Source: Compostibacter hankyongensis
GTDB lineage: Bacteria > Bacteroidota > Bacteroidia > Chitinophagales > Chitinophagaceae
Direction: 5' to 3'
Assembly: GCF_039541075.1 (NCBI RefSeq)
Contig: NZ_BAABFN010000002.1
Span: 434,001 to 498,000, forward strand
DNA: 64,000 bases
Numbering within the stretch: the stretch's first letter is position 1; every line of letters starts with the position of its first letter. Positions 1 to 7,913 of the stretch are shown piece after piece. A program made the position numbers and the translations under genes. The notes below the pieces were generated by a model. That model made no database searches. It saw only the letters and a list, made by a program, of their open reading frames with translations, and was not told where the DNA came from.

Positions 1-1192
1 CGACCACCGTCCACTTTCCCGTCCCTACCAGCTGTTTTTCCGTGGCATTTTTATGAAAGAATTTCTGATAGATATCCAGGGAAAAGATGGTGGATATGCT
101 GTTGGCTTTTCCGGCCAGGGAAGCCACTACCGCCGCCGTCAGGGCGGCGAAGGCCAGTCCTTTCAGTCCCGCGGGAAGCAGGTTCAGCAGGGTGGGATAA
201 GCATGGTCCGGCTTCAGCACGCCGGCAGCATCCGTCATCTCGGTGTGGAACATCCCCTGCTGGTAAAGCACAAAGGCGGTGATCCCCGGCAGCACCGCAA
301 TCACCGGTACCAGCAGCTTCAGGAAGGCGGCAAAGAGGATGCCGCTGCGGGCGGTTTTCAGATCGGCCCCGAGCGCCCGCTGGGTAATGTATTGGTTACA
401 GCCCCAATAATTGAGATTATTGATCCACATGCCGCCGATCAGGACCGACAGGCCGGGCAGATCCATGTAATAAGGGTTGGATTTATCAAAGATCATGTGA
501 AAATGCGAGGGTGCTTTTTCGCGGATCAGGGTCAGTCCTTTCCAGATATTTTCCCCGTAACCAAAATGTTCGGATACCATGTTCAGCGCCAGATAAGTGG
601 TAACCAGCCCTCCGAGGATGAGCACGAATACCTGGAAGACATCCGTATAGCCGATCACCTTCATACCGCCCAGGGTGACCACCACCGCAAAGACGGCCAG
701 CCCGGTGACACAGGTGCCGAAGCTGATGCCCGTTACCGAAGAAATGGCCAGCGCGCCCAGGTAAACGATAGAAGTGAGGTTGACAAATACATAGACCAGC
801 AGCCAGAATACCGCCATCACCGTGCTCACCGTGGCATTATACCGGCGGGACAGGAACTGCGGCATCGTATATATTTTGTTTTTCAGGTAGATGGGGATAA
901 AGAATATCGCCACCAGCATCAGCGTGGCGGCAGCCATCCATTCATAGGTGGAGATAGCGAGGCCCAGGGCAAAACCGGAGCCCGACATGCCGATAAAATG
1001 TTCGGCCGAAATGTTGGAGGCGATCAGCGAGGCACCGATCGCCCACCAGGTCAGAGATCCTTCGGCCAGGAAGAAATCCTTTGAGTTGGCCTTGGCTGCT
1101 TTTTTGCGGTGGTAGATGAAATAGCCGTAGGCCGTCACCATTACGAAGTAAACGAGAAATACCACGTAATCGGCTGTATGTAACTGGTTCAT
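1..1192 (-). CDS. Sodium:solute symporter (SGLT-like), 3' end cut by the window edge
   Basis: An open frame without stop runs from an ATG at 1192 to the window edge, giving 397 residues of a family that is usually about 500-550 long, so the C-terminus lies outside. The protein begins MNQLHTADYVVFLVYFVMV and shows many hydrophobic helices. Motifs typical of the SSS family, and of bacterial SGLT-type sugar symporters in particular, are visible: the N-terminal segment FFLAEGSLTWWAIGASLIAS followed by NISAEHFIGMSG, and later GCNQYITQRALGA near residue 275. The likely role is Na+-coupled uptake of a sugar or related polar solute across the inner membrane. It is the last visible gene of a minus-strand group with an isomerase of the L-arabinose isomerase type, which supports sugar import. 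The substrate cannot be read from the sequence. Confidence 0.88.
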   Translation of the reverse strand, partial: MNQLHTADYVVFLVYFVMVTAYGYFIYHRKKAAKANSKDFFLAEGSLTWWAIGASLIASNISAEHFIGMSGSGFALGLAISTYEWMAAATLMLVAIFFIPIYLKNKIYTMPQFLSRRYNATVSTVMAVFWLLVYVFVNLTSIVYLGALAISSVTGISFGTCVTGLAVFAVVVTLGGMKVIGYTDVFQVFVLILGGLVTTYLALNMVSEHFGYGENIWKGLTLIREKAPSHFHMIFDKSNPYYMDLPGLSVLIGGMWINNLNYWGCNQYITQRALGADLKTARSGILFAAFLKLLVPVIAVLPGITAFVLYQQGMFHTEMTDAAGVLKPDHAYPTLLNLLPAGLKGLAFAALTAAVVASLAGKANSISTIFSLDIYQKFFHKNATEKQLVGTGKWTVV

Positions 1193-1257
1193 GAGAAGAG
1201 GATATGCGTTCAGGAAGATAAAGATAAGCGCTTCCGCCGTTTGTTGTATGGGTGGCG

Positions 1258-1809
1258 TTATACCGGGCCGGGATAGGTGATGACGCCGTCCTCCACCCTG
1301 GCAAAGGTGGTGAGGGTGTGCGGGGCGGAATGGGTGGCGGAAAAAATATCGATTACCTGCCAGCCTTTTACAAGCAAAGCGTCTCCGACGAGGGAGCGGT
1401 GGCAGCGCCAGGGAACGGCTTCGGCGCACATCATGACGGTGGTGCGGGAAGCCGCCAGCTTCATCAGCTCCTGCAGGGCTTCTGCAAATGCCGCCGTCTG
1501 CATGTAATCCGCATATCCCCGGAAAGATTTATTGCGCCAGCCTGTATTGACGGAAGCGGCGGTAGTGTGGCGGAGACCGCCCAGCGCCTTCAGATGTACG
1601 TAATAGATACCCGCTTTTTCCAGGGCGGGTTCCAGCTGTTCGCGGTTGAACTGCGGTACCCGGCGGGAGCCGGGAAGGGTGCGTATGTCGGCAAGACAGG
1701 CGATGTCATAGGCCTTCAGCATTCCGATAAACGTATCGGTATCGTGGGTGGAATGTCCGATGGTATAGATGATCCCCCCGGCGGGCGGAGAAGCTTTTGA
1801 TGATGGCAT
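1258..1809 (-). CDS. DUF488 family protein
   Basis: A 183-residue soluble protein matching the DUF488 family. Visible family features are the N-terminal strand IYTIGHSTHDTDTF (about residues 14-27), the DIRTLPGSRRVPQFN segment, the GGLR motif, the GYADYM motif and the conserved MCAEAVPWRCHRSLVGDAL near the C-terminus with its paired Cys and His residues. The biochemical function of this family is not established, although the conserved charged and Cys/His residues suggest an enzyme. It lies 27 bp downstream of the isomerase-like gene and 65 bp upstream of the sugar symporter on the same strand, so it is probably cotranscribed with them. Family assignment is firm; the role in this locus is unknown. 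Confidence 0.85.
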   Translation of the reverse strand: MPSSKASPPAGGIIYTIGHSTHDTDTFIGMLKAYDIACLADIRTLPGSRRVPQFNREQLEPALEKAGIYYVHLKALGGLRHTTAASVNTGWRNKSFRGYADYMQTAAFAEALQELMKLAASRTTVMMCAEAVPWRCHRSLVGDALLVKGWQVIDIFSATHSAPHTLTTFARVEDGVITYPGPV

Positions 1810-1836
1810 AATCCGAATATACGAAAGAAACGCACA

Positions 1837-3261
1837 TCAGCATATCCGTACCACCGGGATCTGCAGCAGGGCGCCCAGCTTCTCCAGCTTTCCGGCGATA
1901 TGTCCGATCCCGATGGCGCAATGATGCGCAGGTCCTTCGCTGCTCCAGCGGTTGACAAACTCCTTGACGCCGAGCGAAAATCTGTACCGGCTGTTGGTAT
2001 TGCCGATCTGCAGGATGGGCCCCGGTACCGATTCGCCCTCGGCCACCAGCAGACGGAGTCCCGCGTCTTTGTCTTCTACCACGGAGAGCAGCGTCACCTT
2101 GCCATGCTTTACCTGCATCTCCACGGAAAGCCCTTTGCCGGGTTTGCCATGATAAACGCCCAGCGGCTTCAGCAGCGGCCTCCCTTCGGCAATGGCGAGG
2201 TGGCCGGGTCCGTCGTGCCCCATCAGTACGATGCCGTCGTTAAAATCCATTCCGTAGAATTCGGTGAAGGAGCCGCCGGCCCCGAAGAGGTCCATGATCT
2301 TCATGGCCTGCACGTTCTTTATCTCATATTCCCCGGCGACCGGCACATTGTGCGCCGTAAGCATGGAGTTGCCGGCGATCACCGAGGCGATGATGTCTTC
2401 GTATTCGCCGTCGGGGGTACCCTCGTAATAATAGCAAAGCGAGCCCAGCCGGAACTGCGTTACCAGCTTATCCAGGGCCACGGCGGTACGGGCGGCGCGG
2501 AGCACCTCCGTTTCGTCGCAGTCGGGCATCACCTCGAACTCCAGCCGGATCTGGGCTACCTTTTGCGAAATTTCTTCCGGCGTTACCGTATCGCGTAGCG
2601 CCTTCAGGTCGCACATTTCAAGATGCTGAATATAGGAACCGAAAACGGCGGACTGTGTGGTGAGATCGCTGTAGATATCAAGCATGCCGTTATAATAATG
2701 CCCCATTACCCCTACCCGGTTCACCGCCATGCCCCGGGCCACCCAGGCTGCCGCTATCCAGTCGCTTACCTCGCTCCAGGCTTCTTCATCGTTCAGGGTG
2801 CCGGTTACGGGATGAAAGGCGATACCGGCGCGGCGGAACACGTTGGCGATCTCCGGCACGGCGCAGGCCTGACAGTTGGCCAGCCATTCCCCGGTCATCA
2901 TGCCCCTGTCGCCCAACTGGTTGAACCACGTATAGTCGATAGCGTTATCGGGCTGCAGATTCAGCACCACAACCGGCTTCTGTAGCTGCTGGACCACGGG
3001 CAGCACGGTGGCGGACAGGGCGTAGGTAGACACGTACAGGAAAACCAGGGATACCTCCTCGCGGCGAAAGAGAGAAGCGGCCTCATGCGCCTTCTCAATG
3101 GTATCCACCATGCCGGCGTTGACTACCTGTACCTGCTGCTGCGCAATCCGCTCCCCTATCCGGCGCTGGTAGCCCTCCAGCCTGGGAAGCAGTCCTTCAA
3201 ACTGTCCCCAGTAGGTGGACAGGCCAATTCCGAATAATCCCACCCTGATAACTTGATCCAT
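1837..3261 (-). CDS. L-arabinose/L-fucose isomerase-fold protein
   Basis: A 474-residue cytoplasmic protein resembling the divergent arabinose isomerase-like proteins common in Bacteroidota. The N-terminus MDQVIRVGLFGIGLSTYWGQ matches how these proteins begin, so the ATG at 3261 is preferred over an upstream in-frame TTG at 3363 that would add 34 unrelated residues. A substrate-domain segment with FYGMDFNDGIVLMGHDGPGH lies near residues 350-370 and includes His and Asp residues expected around the metal site. The likely reaction is aldose-ketose isomerisation, but these divergent members have few tested substrates. It opens a minus-strand operon with DUF488 and an SGLT-like symporter and faces a divergent AraC-type regulator. 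The fold family is likely; the exact substrate is inferred only from context. Confidence 0.75.
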   Translation of the reverse strand: MDQVIRVGLFGIGLSTYWGQFEGLLPRLEGYQRRIGERIAQQQVQVVNAGMVDTIEKAHEAASLFRREEVSLVFLYVSTYALSATVLPVVQQLQKPVVVLNLQPDNAIDYTWFNQLGDRGMMTGEWLANCQACAVPEIANVFRRAGIAFHPVTGTLNDEEAWSEVSDWIAAAWVARGMAVNRVGVMGHYYNGMLDIYSDLTTQSAVFGSYIQHLEMCDLKALRDTVTPEEISQKVAQIRLEFEVMPDCDETEVLRAARTAVALDKLVTQFRLGSLCYYYEGTPDGEYEDIIASVIAGNSMLTAHNVPVAGEYEIKNVQAMKIMDLFGAGGSFTEFYGMDFNDGIVLMGHDGPGHLAIAEGRPLLKPLGVYHGKPGKGLSVEMQVKHGKVTLLSVVEDKDAGLRLLVAEGESVPGPILQIGNTNSRYRFSLGVKEFVNRWSSEGPAHHCAIGIGHIAGKLEKLGALLQIPVVRIC

Positions 3262-3437
3262 AAATGCTGATTTCGTATTTTGTGTAGCGAATTGCCCTGA
3301 GCAGGCCACGGTTTTCACCGGCCCGGCACACGGCAGGACATAACTTTTTTGATCCGGACACAATATTCGGAACAGATTATTTTAATTTGGTGTAAATTTT
3401 GGTTCACCTGTTCTAATTTTTGATACAATTTCCGGAA

Positions 3438-4346
3438 ATGTACAACGACCCTTTTTCACAGGTAAAGTATCTTGCGGAAGACGACGCAGGTGCACATTGG
3501 GGGCTGGCGGTGACCACGGCGGGGTTCCAGTCCATCTCCCCGCACAGCGGCTATCCCCCGCAGGGACATCCCTCGCCATACCGCTTTCATCCCGCCCGCG
3601 GCCGCGTATTGCCCGAATACCAGCTGGTATATGTCACGCGGGGAGCGGGTCTTTTTACGTCCCGCCATGCGGGGCCGGTAGAGCTAAAGGCCGGCGCCCT
3701 GATGGTGCTGTTTCCCGACGAGTGGCATACTTATTATCCCGATACAAAAAGCGGCTGGGATACTTACTGGGTGGGCTTTAAGGGCAGCTTTCCCGGAAGC
3801 GACCCCTGTCACCGCTTTTTCTCCGAGAAGGAGCCGGTCTATCAGGTAGGACTGAACGAACAGCTGGTAGACCTCTTCAGACAAAGCATAGACCTTGCCC
3901 AGCTGGAGCGGACTGGTTATCAGGAGATTATTGCAGGCGTGTTGATGCACCTGCTGGGGCTGGTATATTATATCAACCGGAACAGGCCCGTCGACGACGA
4001 GATGCAATCGAGAATGGAGCATGCGCGGATGATCATGCGGCAGCACCCCGGCGGGACGATATCCCCGGAAAGCATTGCCGCCTCGCTGAACATGAGCTAT
4101 TCCTGGTTCCGGAAGATGTTCCGGAAATATACCGGCTTCGCCCCCGCGCAGTACCAGCTGCAGCTGAAGCTGCTGGAAGCCAAAAAAATGCTCGTTCACT
4201 CCACCCGGCCGGTCAAGGAGATTGCCTTCCTGCTCGACTTTGAGTCGGTAAATTATTTTACCGTTTTCTTCCGGCAAAAGACAAGCCTCACCCCCACCGC
4301 TTACCGCGAAAAATATTACGGCCGTCCCGAAGGGACAGAAGAGTAA
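3438..4346 (+). CDS. AraC family transcriptional regulator (cupin plus HTH)
   Basis: A 302-residue regulator. The N-terminal half looks like an AraC sugar-binding cupin domain, with YVTRGAGLFTSR and LKAGALMVLFPDEWHTYYPD. The C-terminal 100 residues hold the double helix-turn-helix, including SPESIAASLNMSYSWFRKMF and the final VKEIAFLLDFESVNYFTVFF. An in-frame TTG at 3420 exists, but the ATG at 3438 is preferred because the domain starts soon after. The gene is divergent from the isomerase-DUF488-symporter operon with 176 bp between the starts, the standard layout for a regulator that senses the sugar and controls that operon. The ligand is not predictable from sequence. Confidence 0.88.
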   Translation: MYNDPFSQVKYLAEDDAGAHWGLAVTTAGFQSISPHSGYPPQGHPSPYRFHPARGRVLPEYQLVYVTRGAGLFTSRHAGPVELKAGALMVLFPDEWHTYYPDTKSGWDTYWVGFKGSFPGSDPCHRFFSEKEPVYQVGLNEQLVDLFRQSIDLAQLERTGYQEIIAGVLMHLLGLVYYINRNRPVDDEMQSRMEHARMIMRQHPGGTISPESIAASLNMSYSWFRKMFRKYTGFAPAQYQLQLKLLEAKKMLVHSTRPVKEIAFLLDFESVNYFTVFFRQKTSLTPTAYREKYYGRPEGTEE

Positions 4347-4350
4347 GGAC

Positions 4351-4383
4351 GGCAGCATCTTCGCTGCCGGCTATCATTTTTTT
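4351..4383 (+). terminator. Possible rho-independent terminator after the AraC gene
   Basis: A hairpin GGCAGC-atcttc-GCTGCC starts just after the AraC stop codon and is followed, after a few bases, by a run of seven T. The T run is not directly adjacent to the stem, so efficiency is uncertain. Confidence 0.45.
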
Positions 4384-4399
4384 GGCACGATAGGTGCCA
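4383..4399. promoter_or_regulatory. Perfect small palindrome upstream of the subtilase gene
   Basis: TGGCAC-gatag-GTGCCA is a perfect 6-bp inverted repeat 50 bp before the subtilase start codon. It could be an operator or a small RNA hairpin. No partner regulator is identified. Confidence 0.3.
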
Positions 4400-4449
4400 G
4401 GAAAAGCTTATTTTGCCGGATTATTTTAAAATTAAACCCCAAACTGTAC

Positions 4450-6135
4450 ATGAAGAAGAAGCAACGGTTAAGGATCGTGCTGGGAATGATTACCCTCGGC
4501 GCGCTGGCGGCACCGGCGGCGGCACAATCTGCCCGGGACCTGCCTGAGAACTGGCACCTGCTGGATTACGGCAAGGACAGCGTATACGGCACTTCCGTCA
4601 ACAAGGCTTATGAAACGCTGCTGAAAGGAAAAGAACCCCATCAGGTGATTGTAGCGGTGATCGACTCGGGGGTGGATACTGCCCATGTGGACCTGCAGGG
4701 ACATATCTGGACCAACACGGGGGAGACGGCAGGTAATGGCGTGGATGACGATCATAACGGTTATGTGGATGACATCCACGGATGGAACTTTCTGGGGGGC
4801 AAGGACGGCCGCAGCATAGAAAAGGAAAGCGCTGAGCTGGACCGGGAGTATTTCCGCCTGTCCAACAAATACAAGAACGTCGCTGACTCTGCCACGGTAG
4901 CGGCCCAGGACCGTGCGGAATACCGCTACTGGCTCAATATCCGGGAGAAGCGGGAGAAGGATATGCAGGAAAACAAGCAGAACTACGCCACCGTATCCAA
5001 AGGCCTGGACAGATTCACTGAAATAGATAGCGTGCTCCGCGCCGCTGCCGGGAAGGATACCCTGTATCTTTCCGATGTGGAAGGTCTGAATACCGACAAC
5101 GATACCATAACCGTGGCCAAGGCGATAGCCAGCCGTGTGTTATCCAATATCGGACCGCACAGTTCTCTTGAAGGATTTATTGCGGAGGGCAGGGAATATG
5201 CAGACGGGCTGCGCCGCAAGATGGATGATGTCGGAAAAGACCCCAACGCCCTGCGTCATGATATCGTGGGCGATAATCCCAACGATATCAACGACCGGGA
5301 TTATGGCAATAACGACATTGCCGGCAAGTTCGGTCGCCACGGTACGCATGTAGCCGGTATCATCTCCGCCATCCGCGGCAACAATATTGGTATGGACGGC
5401 ATTGCCGACCATGTGCTGATCATGCCGGTTAGGGCCGTTCCCGACGGGGACGAAAGGGATAAAGACGTGGCGTTGGCCATCCGCTATGCGGTGGACAACG
5501 GGGCGCAGATCATCAACATGAGCTTTGGGAAAGGCTATTCACCGCATAAGAACTGGGTGGATGACGCGGTGCGGTATGCCGAAGAAAAGGGCGTTCTGCT
5601 GGTGCACGCTGCCGGTAACGACGGCACGAACAACGATTCGCTGGCCAATTATCCGAACCCTGTTTTTGCGGATACGCATAAGAAGGCGGATAACTTTATC
5701 ACCGTCGGCGCCAGCAGCGCCACCAACGACGACGGCCACCTGGCGACCTCTTTCTCCAACTACGGGAAAAAGGAAGTGGACCTTTTCTCGCCCGGTGCGG
5801 ACATCTATTCCACCGTCCCCGGCAATAAGTATGAATGGCTCAGCGGTACCAGCATGGCTACGCCTGTAGTGGTGGGTGTGGCAGCGCTGGTGCTGGAGTA
5901 TTACCCGAAGCTCAGTGCCCGGCAGCTGCGGGAAGTGCTGGATAAATCCGTGATGTCTCTTCAGGACACCTCTGTCATCCAACCCGGCGGCAACGATGAG
6001 GTGCCGTTCTCGAGCCTGTCCTCCTCCGGGGGAATTGTAAATGCTTACAAGGCATTGCAGGAAGCCGATAAGGTAAAGGGGGAAAGGAAGATAAAGAAAA
6101 AACATAAGGCCCGCGGCCGGCATCGGAGGAGATAA
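4450..6135 (+). CDS. Secreted S8 family serine peptidase (subtilase)
   Basis: A 561-residue subtilisin-like protease. An N-terminal signal peptide is visible (basic MKKKQRLR, hydrophobic core, AAPAAAQS), so the protein is exported. The catalytic triad can be placed: Asp72 in VAVIDSGVD, His297 in GRHGTHVAGI and Ser468 in LSGTSMATPVV. The oxyanion Asn lies in VHAAGNDGTN. Between Asp and His there is an unusually long insert of about 220 residues, rich in charged residues and partly helical, including NGVDDDHNGYVDDIHGWNF, which is typical of a Bacteroidota subtilase subgroup. The C-terminus is a short basic tail (KIKKKHKARGRHRRR). No prodomain or sorting domain of the type IX system is obvious. 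It stands alone between two terminator-like hairpins and probably degrades extracellular or periplasmic protein. Confidence 0.93.
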   Translation: MKKKQRLRIVLGMITLGALAAPAAAQSARDLPENWHLLDYGKDSVYGTSVNKAYETLLKGKEPHQVIVAVIDSGVDTAHVDLQGHIWTNTGETAGNGVDDDHNGYVDDIHGWNFLGGKDGRSIEKESAELDREYFRLSNKYKNVADSATVAAQDRAEYRYWLNIREKREKDMQENKQNYATVSKGLDRFTEIDSVLRAAAGKDTLYLSDVEGLNTDNDTITVAKAIASRVLSNIGPHSSLEGFIAEGREYADGLRRKMDDVGKDPNALRHDIVGDNPNDINDRDYGNNDIAGKFGRHGTHVAGIISAIRGNNIGMDGIADHVLIMPVRAVPDGDERDKDVALAIRYAVDNGAQIINMSFGKGYSPHKNWVDDAVRYAEEKGVLLVHAAGNDGTNNDSLANYPNPVFADTHKKADNFITVGASSATNDDGHLATSFSNYGKKEVDLFSPGADIYSTVPGNKYEWLSGTSMATPVVVGVAALVLEYYPKLSARQLREVLDKSVMSLQDTSVIQPGGNDEVPFSSLSSSGGIVNAYKALQEADKVKGERKIKKKHKARGRHRRR

Positions 6136-6156
6136 ATCCTTTCCGGACTGTATCAT

Positions 6157-6195
6157 AAAAAACGTGCGGCAGGTATTTCCCGCCGCACGTTTTTT
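6157..6195. terminator. Bidirectional rho-independent terminator shared by the subtilase gene and rnpB
   Basis: The arm AAAAAACGTGCGGC and its complement GCCGCACGTTTTTT form a strong GC-rich hairpin with A and T tracts on both sides. It follows the subtilase stop on the plus strand by about 20 bp and lies directly at the 3' end of rnpB on the minus strand, so it can end both convergent transcripts. Confidence 0.85.
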
Positions 6196-6200
6196 AATAA

Positions 6201-6630
6201 AAGCCACAGACCTGTAAGCCGGATTCTGTATAATCCTGCTGTTGCAGGATCCCGCTATCATTTATCTGGTCATGTCATCGCTGGCATGATCTATCTGCCT
6301 ACCCACAGACATCGGACGGGCAGCCCTCAGGCGTCTGTCTATTTGGCATTTCAGCACACAAGGTTTACCCCGCCGGGTTGTTACCAGCCCGGCGCGTGGG
6401 CGCTTACTCCACGTTTTCACCCTCACCCTCCTTCCGGAATGTATCCGGTAAGGACAAACCCCGCCGTTGCCGGCAGGGTGAAGGCAGTTATTTTCTGTGG
6501 CACTCTCTGTTGACATCCTGCGGACCCGGGCCGCAAGATGCCACCCACCTGTTAGGTGGTGCGTTGCCCTGCGCTGTCCGGACTTTCCTTCCCACCCCGG
6601 AGGGTGGAACGATAGCGCGGCCTGCAGCTT
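6201..6630 (-). ncRNA. rnpB: RNase P RNA (bacterial type A)
   Basis: The catalytic RNA subunit of RNase P, which matures tRNA 5' ends. On the minus strand the conserved elements appear in order: GGAAAGTCCGGAC near the 5' end, ACAGAAAATAACTGCC, the GAAAACGTGGAGTAAG stretch and, near the 3' end, ACAGAATCCGGCTTAC. The ends were set from helix P1: AAGCTGCAGGCC at the 5' end pairs, with G-U pairs, with GGTCTGTGGCTT at the 3' end. That gives about 430 nt, normal for this RNA. A -7 box sits just upstream and a terminator hairpin just downstream. Open reading frames across this interval are artefacts. Confidence 0.95.
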
Positions 6631-6634
6631 TATG

Positions 6635-6642
6635 CAAAGATA
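6635..6642 (-). promoter_or_regulatory. -7 promoter box of rnpB
   Basis: TATCTTTG on the minus strand matches the Bacteroidota TAnnTTTG consensus exactly. Its end lies five bases before the 5' end of rnpB as predicted from helix P1, so the two independent placements agree. No clear -33 box was found. Confidence 0.7.
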
Positions 6643-6683
6643 CGGAGAAACCCAACCCCCTGACCCCCTAAAGGGGGGAAAAG

Positions 6684-6720
6684 AGGCGAAAGGTGAAGGG
6701 TAAATGGCGAAAGGCATTTT
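6684..6720 (+). repeat. Purine-rich GGCGAAAGG...GGCATTTT intergenic repeat
   Basis: A low-complexity purine-rich stretch made of GGCGAAAGG/GGTGAAGGG/GGTAAATGG words that ends in GGCATTTT. Similar stretches occur near 6766-6784, 17436-17472, 20701-20740 and 23366-23398, always outside genes. Upstream at 6650-6680 is a CCCCCTAAAGGGGGG motif of a kind frequent between Bacteroidota genes. Confidence 0.6.
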
Positions 6721-6765
6721 CAATAATGTCATCCCGGGCTCGATCCTGGATCTCATGAAGAAGAG

Positions 6766-6852
6766 CAAGGGTGAAGGGCATTTTGAAGTTTAAGGTCTAA
6801 GGTTTATCTGTCTGGAATGGAACTTTAGACTTTAGACGTTAAACCTTAGACA
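6766..6852 (+). repeat. Composite intergenic repeat: GGCATTTT tail plus inverted repeat, copy 1
   Basis: A GGGTGAAGGGCATTTT tail is followed by an inverted repeat with perfect 12-bp arms: GTCTAAGGTTTA at 6795-6806 and TAAACCTTAGAC at 6840-6851. The same composite arrangement occurs in the opposite orientation at 20621-20740; positions 6831-6851 are identical over 21 bases to the reverse complement of 20627-20647. It lies 15 bp after the Smr gene on the minus strand and could act as a 3' hairpin of that transcript. Confidence 0.7.
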
Positions 6853-6866
6853 ACAGAACCGGAAAC

Positions 6867-7883
6867 TCAGGCATATTTGAAAAATATCTCCGTAGCCCCG
6901 TACCCGTAGCGCGGATGGTACTGGTTAACAAAGGAGCTGACCTCGGGTACATGGTGGAGTATCTCGTGTATCTCGTCGCGCAGCTTCCCCTTCCCTACCC
7001 CGTGAATGACGATCAGCGACGCCTGGTGGTGTGCAATGGCCAGCTCCAGATACCGGTTAAATTCGTGCAGCTGGGTGGTCAGCATTTCAAAATTGCTCAT
7101 GCCGCGCGGATTGTCCACCAGCTTTTCGATATGCAGGTCCACCTCGTAAAGCGGCTCCGCAGCGGGAGAAGGCCGCCCCCCGTTGCTGCGGTGTATCCAC
7201 GTATCCGGAGAAGGGGTATAAGCAATATCCCAGCCGGCCTCCGTATCTGTCGCCGGATATTTTTCAAACAGCAGTTGCCGGAAAGTGGCTTCCTGTTGCT
7301 GTTGCAGCCGGGAAAGCCGCTCCATCACCTGCCGGGGCTTCAGCTTCACGACTTTATCGAGGAAGGGCGTCCGGCCGGCCGCTGCCGGCTGCAGCGAGAA
7401 CCGGAGCTCCAGGCGGGGCCTGTCGTTCAGATCTTCAAACAGCAGATCGCTCAGATAAAAATGGGCAAAGGGCGCCACCTGGTTCTCCATCTCCATTTCG
7501 CAGCTATCCGCAAGATACATACGGTAGTGAAGCTGGTAGGCATCTGCGGTTTCATTGACGAGATAGATCTTCAGCTTCTGCACCTGCACCTCTTCGGCGT
7601 CATGATGGTATACGGGCAGAAAGGAAAGCCATACCCCTGTTTCGGGGCGGGTTTGCGGCGCCGGCTTTTCCCGCGGGAGCTGCTCTCCGGGCAGCGGTCT
7701 GGGCGGCGCCCGCTTTTTTTCGGTAAACCGTTTGAAATAGGGAAAATCCAGCTGATCGATATAGGCCGGGAAGGTCACTCCGCCCACGTCCACCATGACC
7801 ATATCCCTGCCGAGGATCTCCACCACCCGGCCTTCCTCCTGTGAATGCAGTAACAACACCGTATCGCCGACTTCAAATTTCAT
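6867..7883 (-). CDS. DUF2027 and Smr domain protein
   Basis: A 338-residue soluble protein. The N-terminal part starts MKFEVGDTVLLLHSQEEGRV, a small beta domain typical of DUF2027 proteins of Bacteroidota. A middle beta-rich region follows, then a short linker. The C-terminal 80 residues form an Smr domain: DLHIEKLV (the conserved DLH motif), then LIVIHGVGKGKLRDEI, whose HGxGxGxLR core is the family signature. Smr domains bind or cut nucleic acid, and in other bacteria act on collided ribosomes or recombination intermediates; which applies here is unknown. The gene follows trhO with a 30-bp gap on the same strand. Confidence 0.85.
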   Translation of the reverse strand: MKFEVGDTVLLLHSQEEGRVVEILGRDMVMVDVGGVTFPAYIDQLDFPYFKRFTEKKRAPPRPLPGEQLPREKPAPQTRPETGVWLSFLPVYHHDAEEVQVQKLKIYLVNETADAYQLHYRMYLADSCEMEMENQVAPFAHFYLSDLLFEDLNDRPRLELRFSLQPAAAGRTPFLDKVVKLKPRQVMERLSRLQQQQEATFRQLLFEKYPATDTEAGWDIAYTPSPDTWIHRSNGGRPSPAAEPLYEVDLHIEKLVDNPRGMSNFEMLTTQLHEFNRYLELAIAHHQASLIVIHGVGKGKLRDEIHEILHHVPEVSSFVNQYHPRYGYGATEIFFKYA

Positions 7884-7913
7884 AGAGCAAGATGGACAGC
7901 AGTCTGCCGGCCG

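Noticed and set aside
53..1084. Long plus-strand open frame across the symporter gene
   Set aside because: It is antisense to a clear SSS-family symporter, is rich in Gln, His and Arg and has no recognisable domain.
6650..6685. CCCCCTAAAGGGGG motif as a terminator
   Set aside because: The palindrome is short and no T run follows; it is a common intergenic motif in Bacteroidota.
6262..6768. Minus-strand frame overlapping rnpB
   Set aside because: The interval is the RNase P RNA; the frame is a by-product of its conserved structure.
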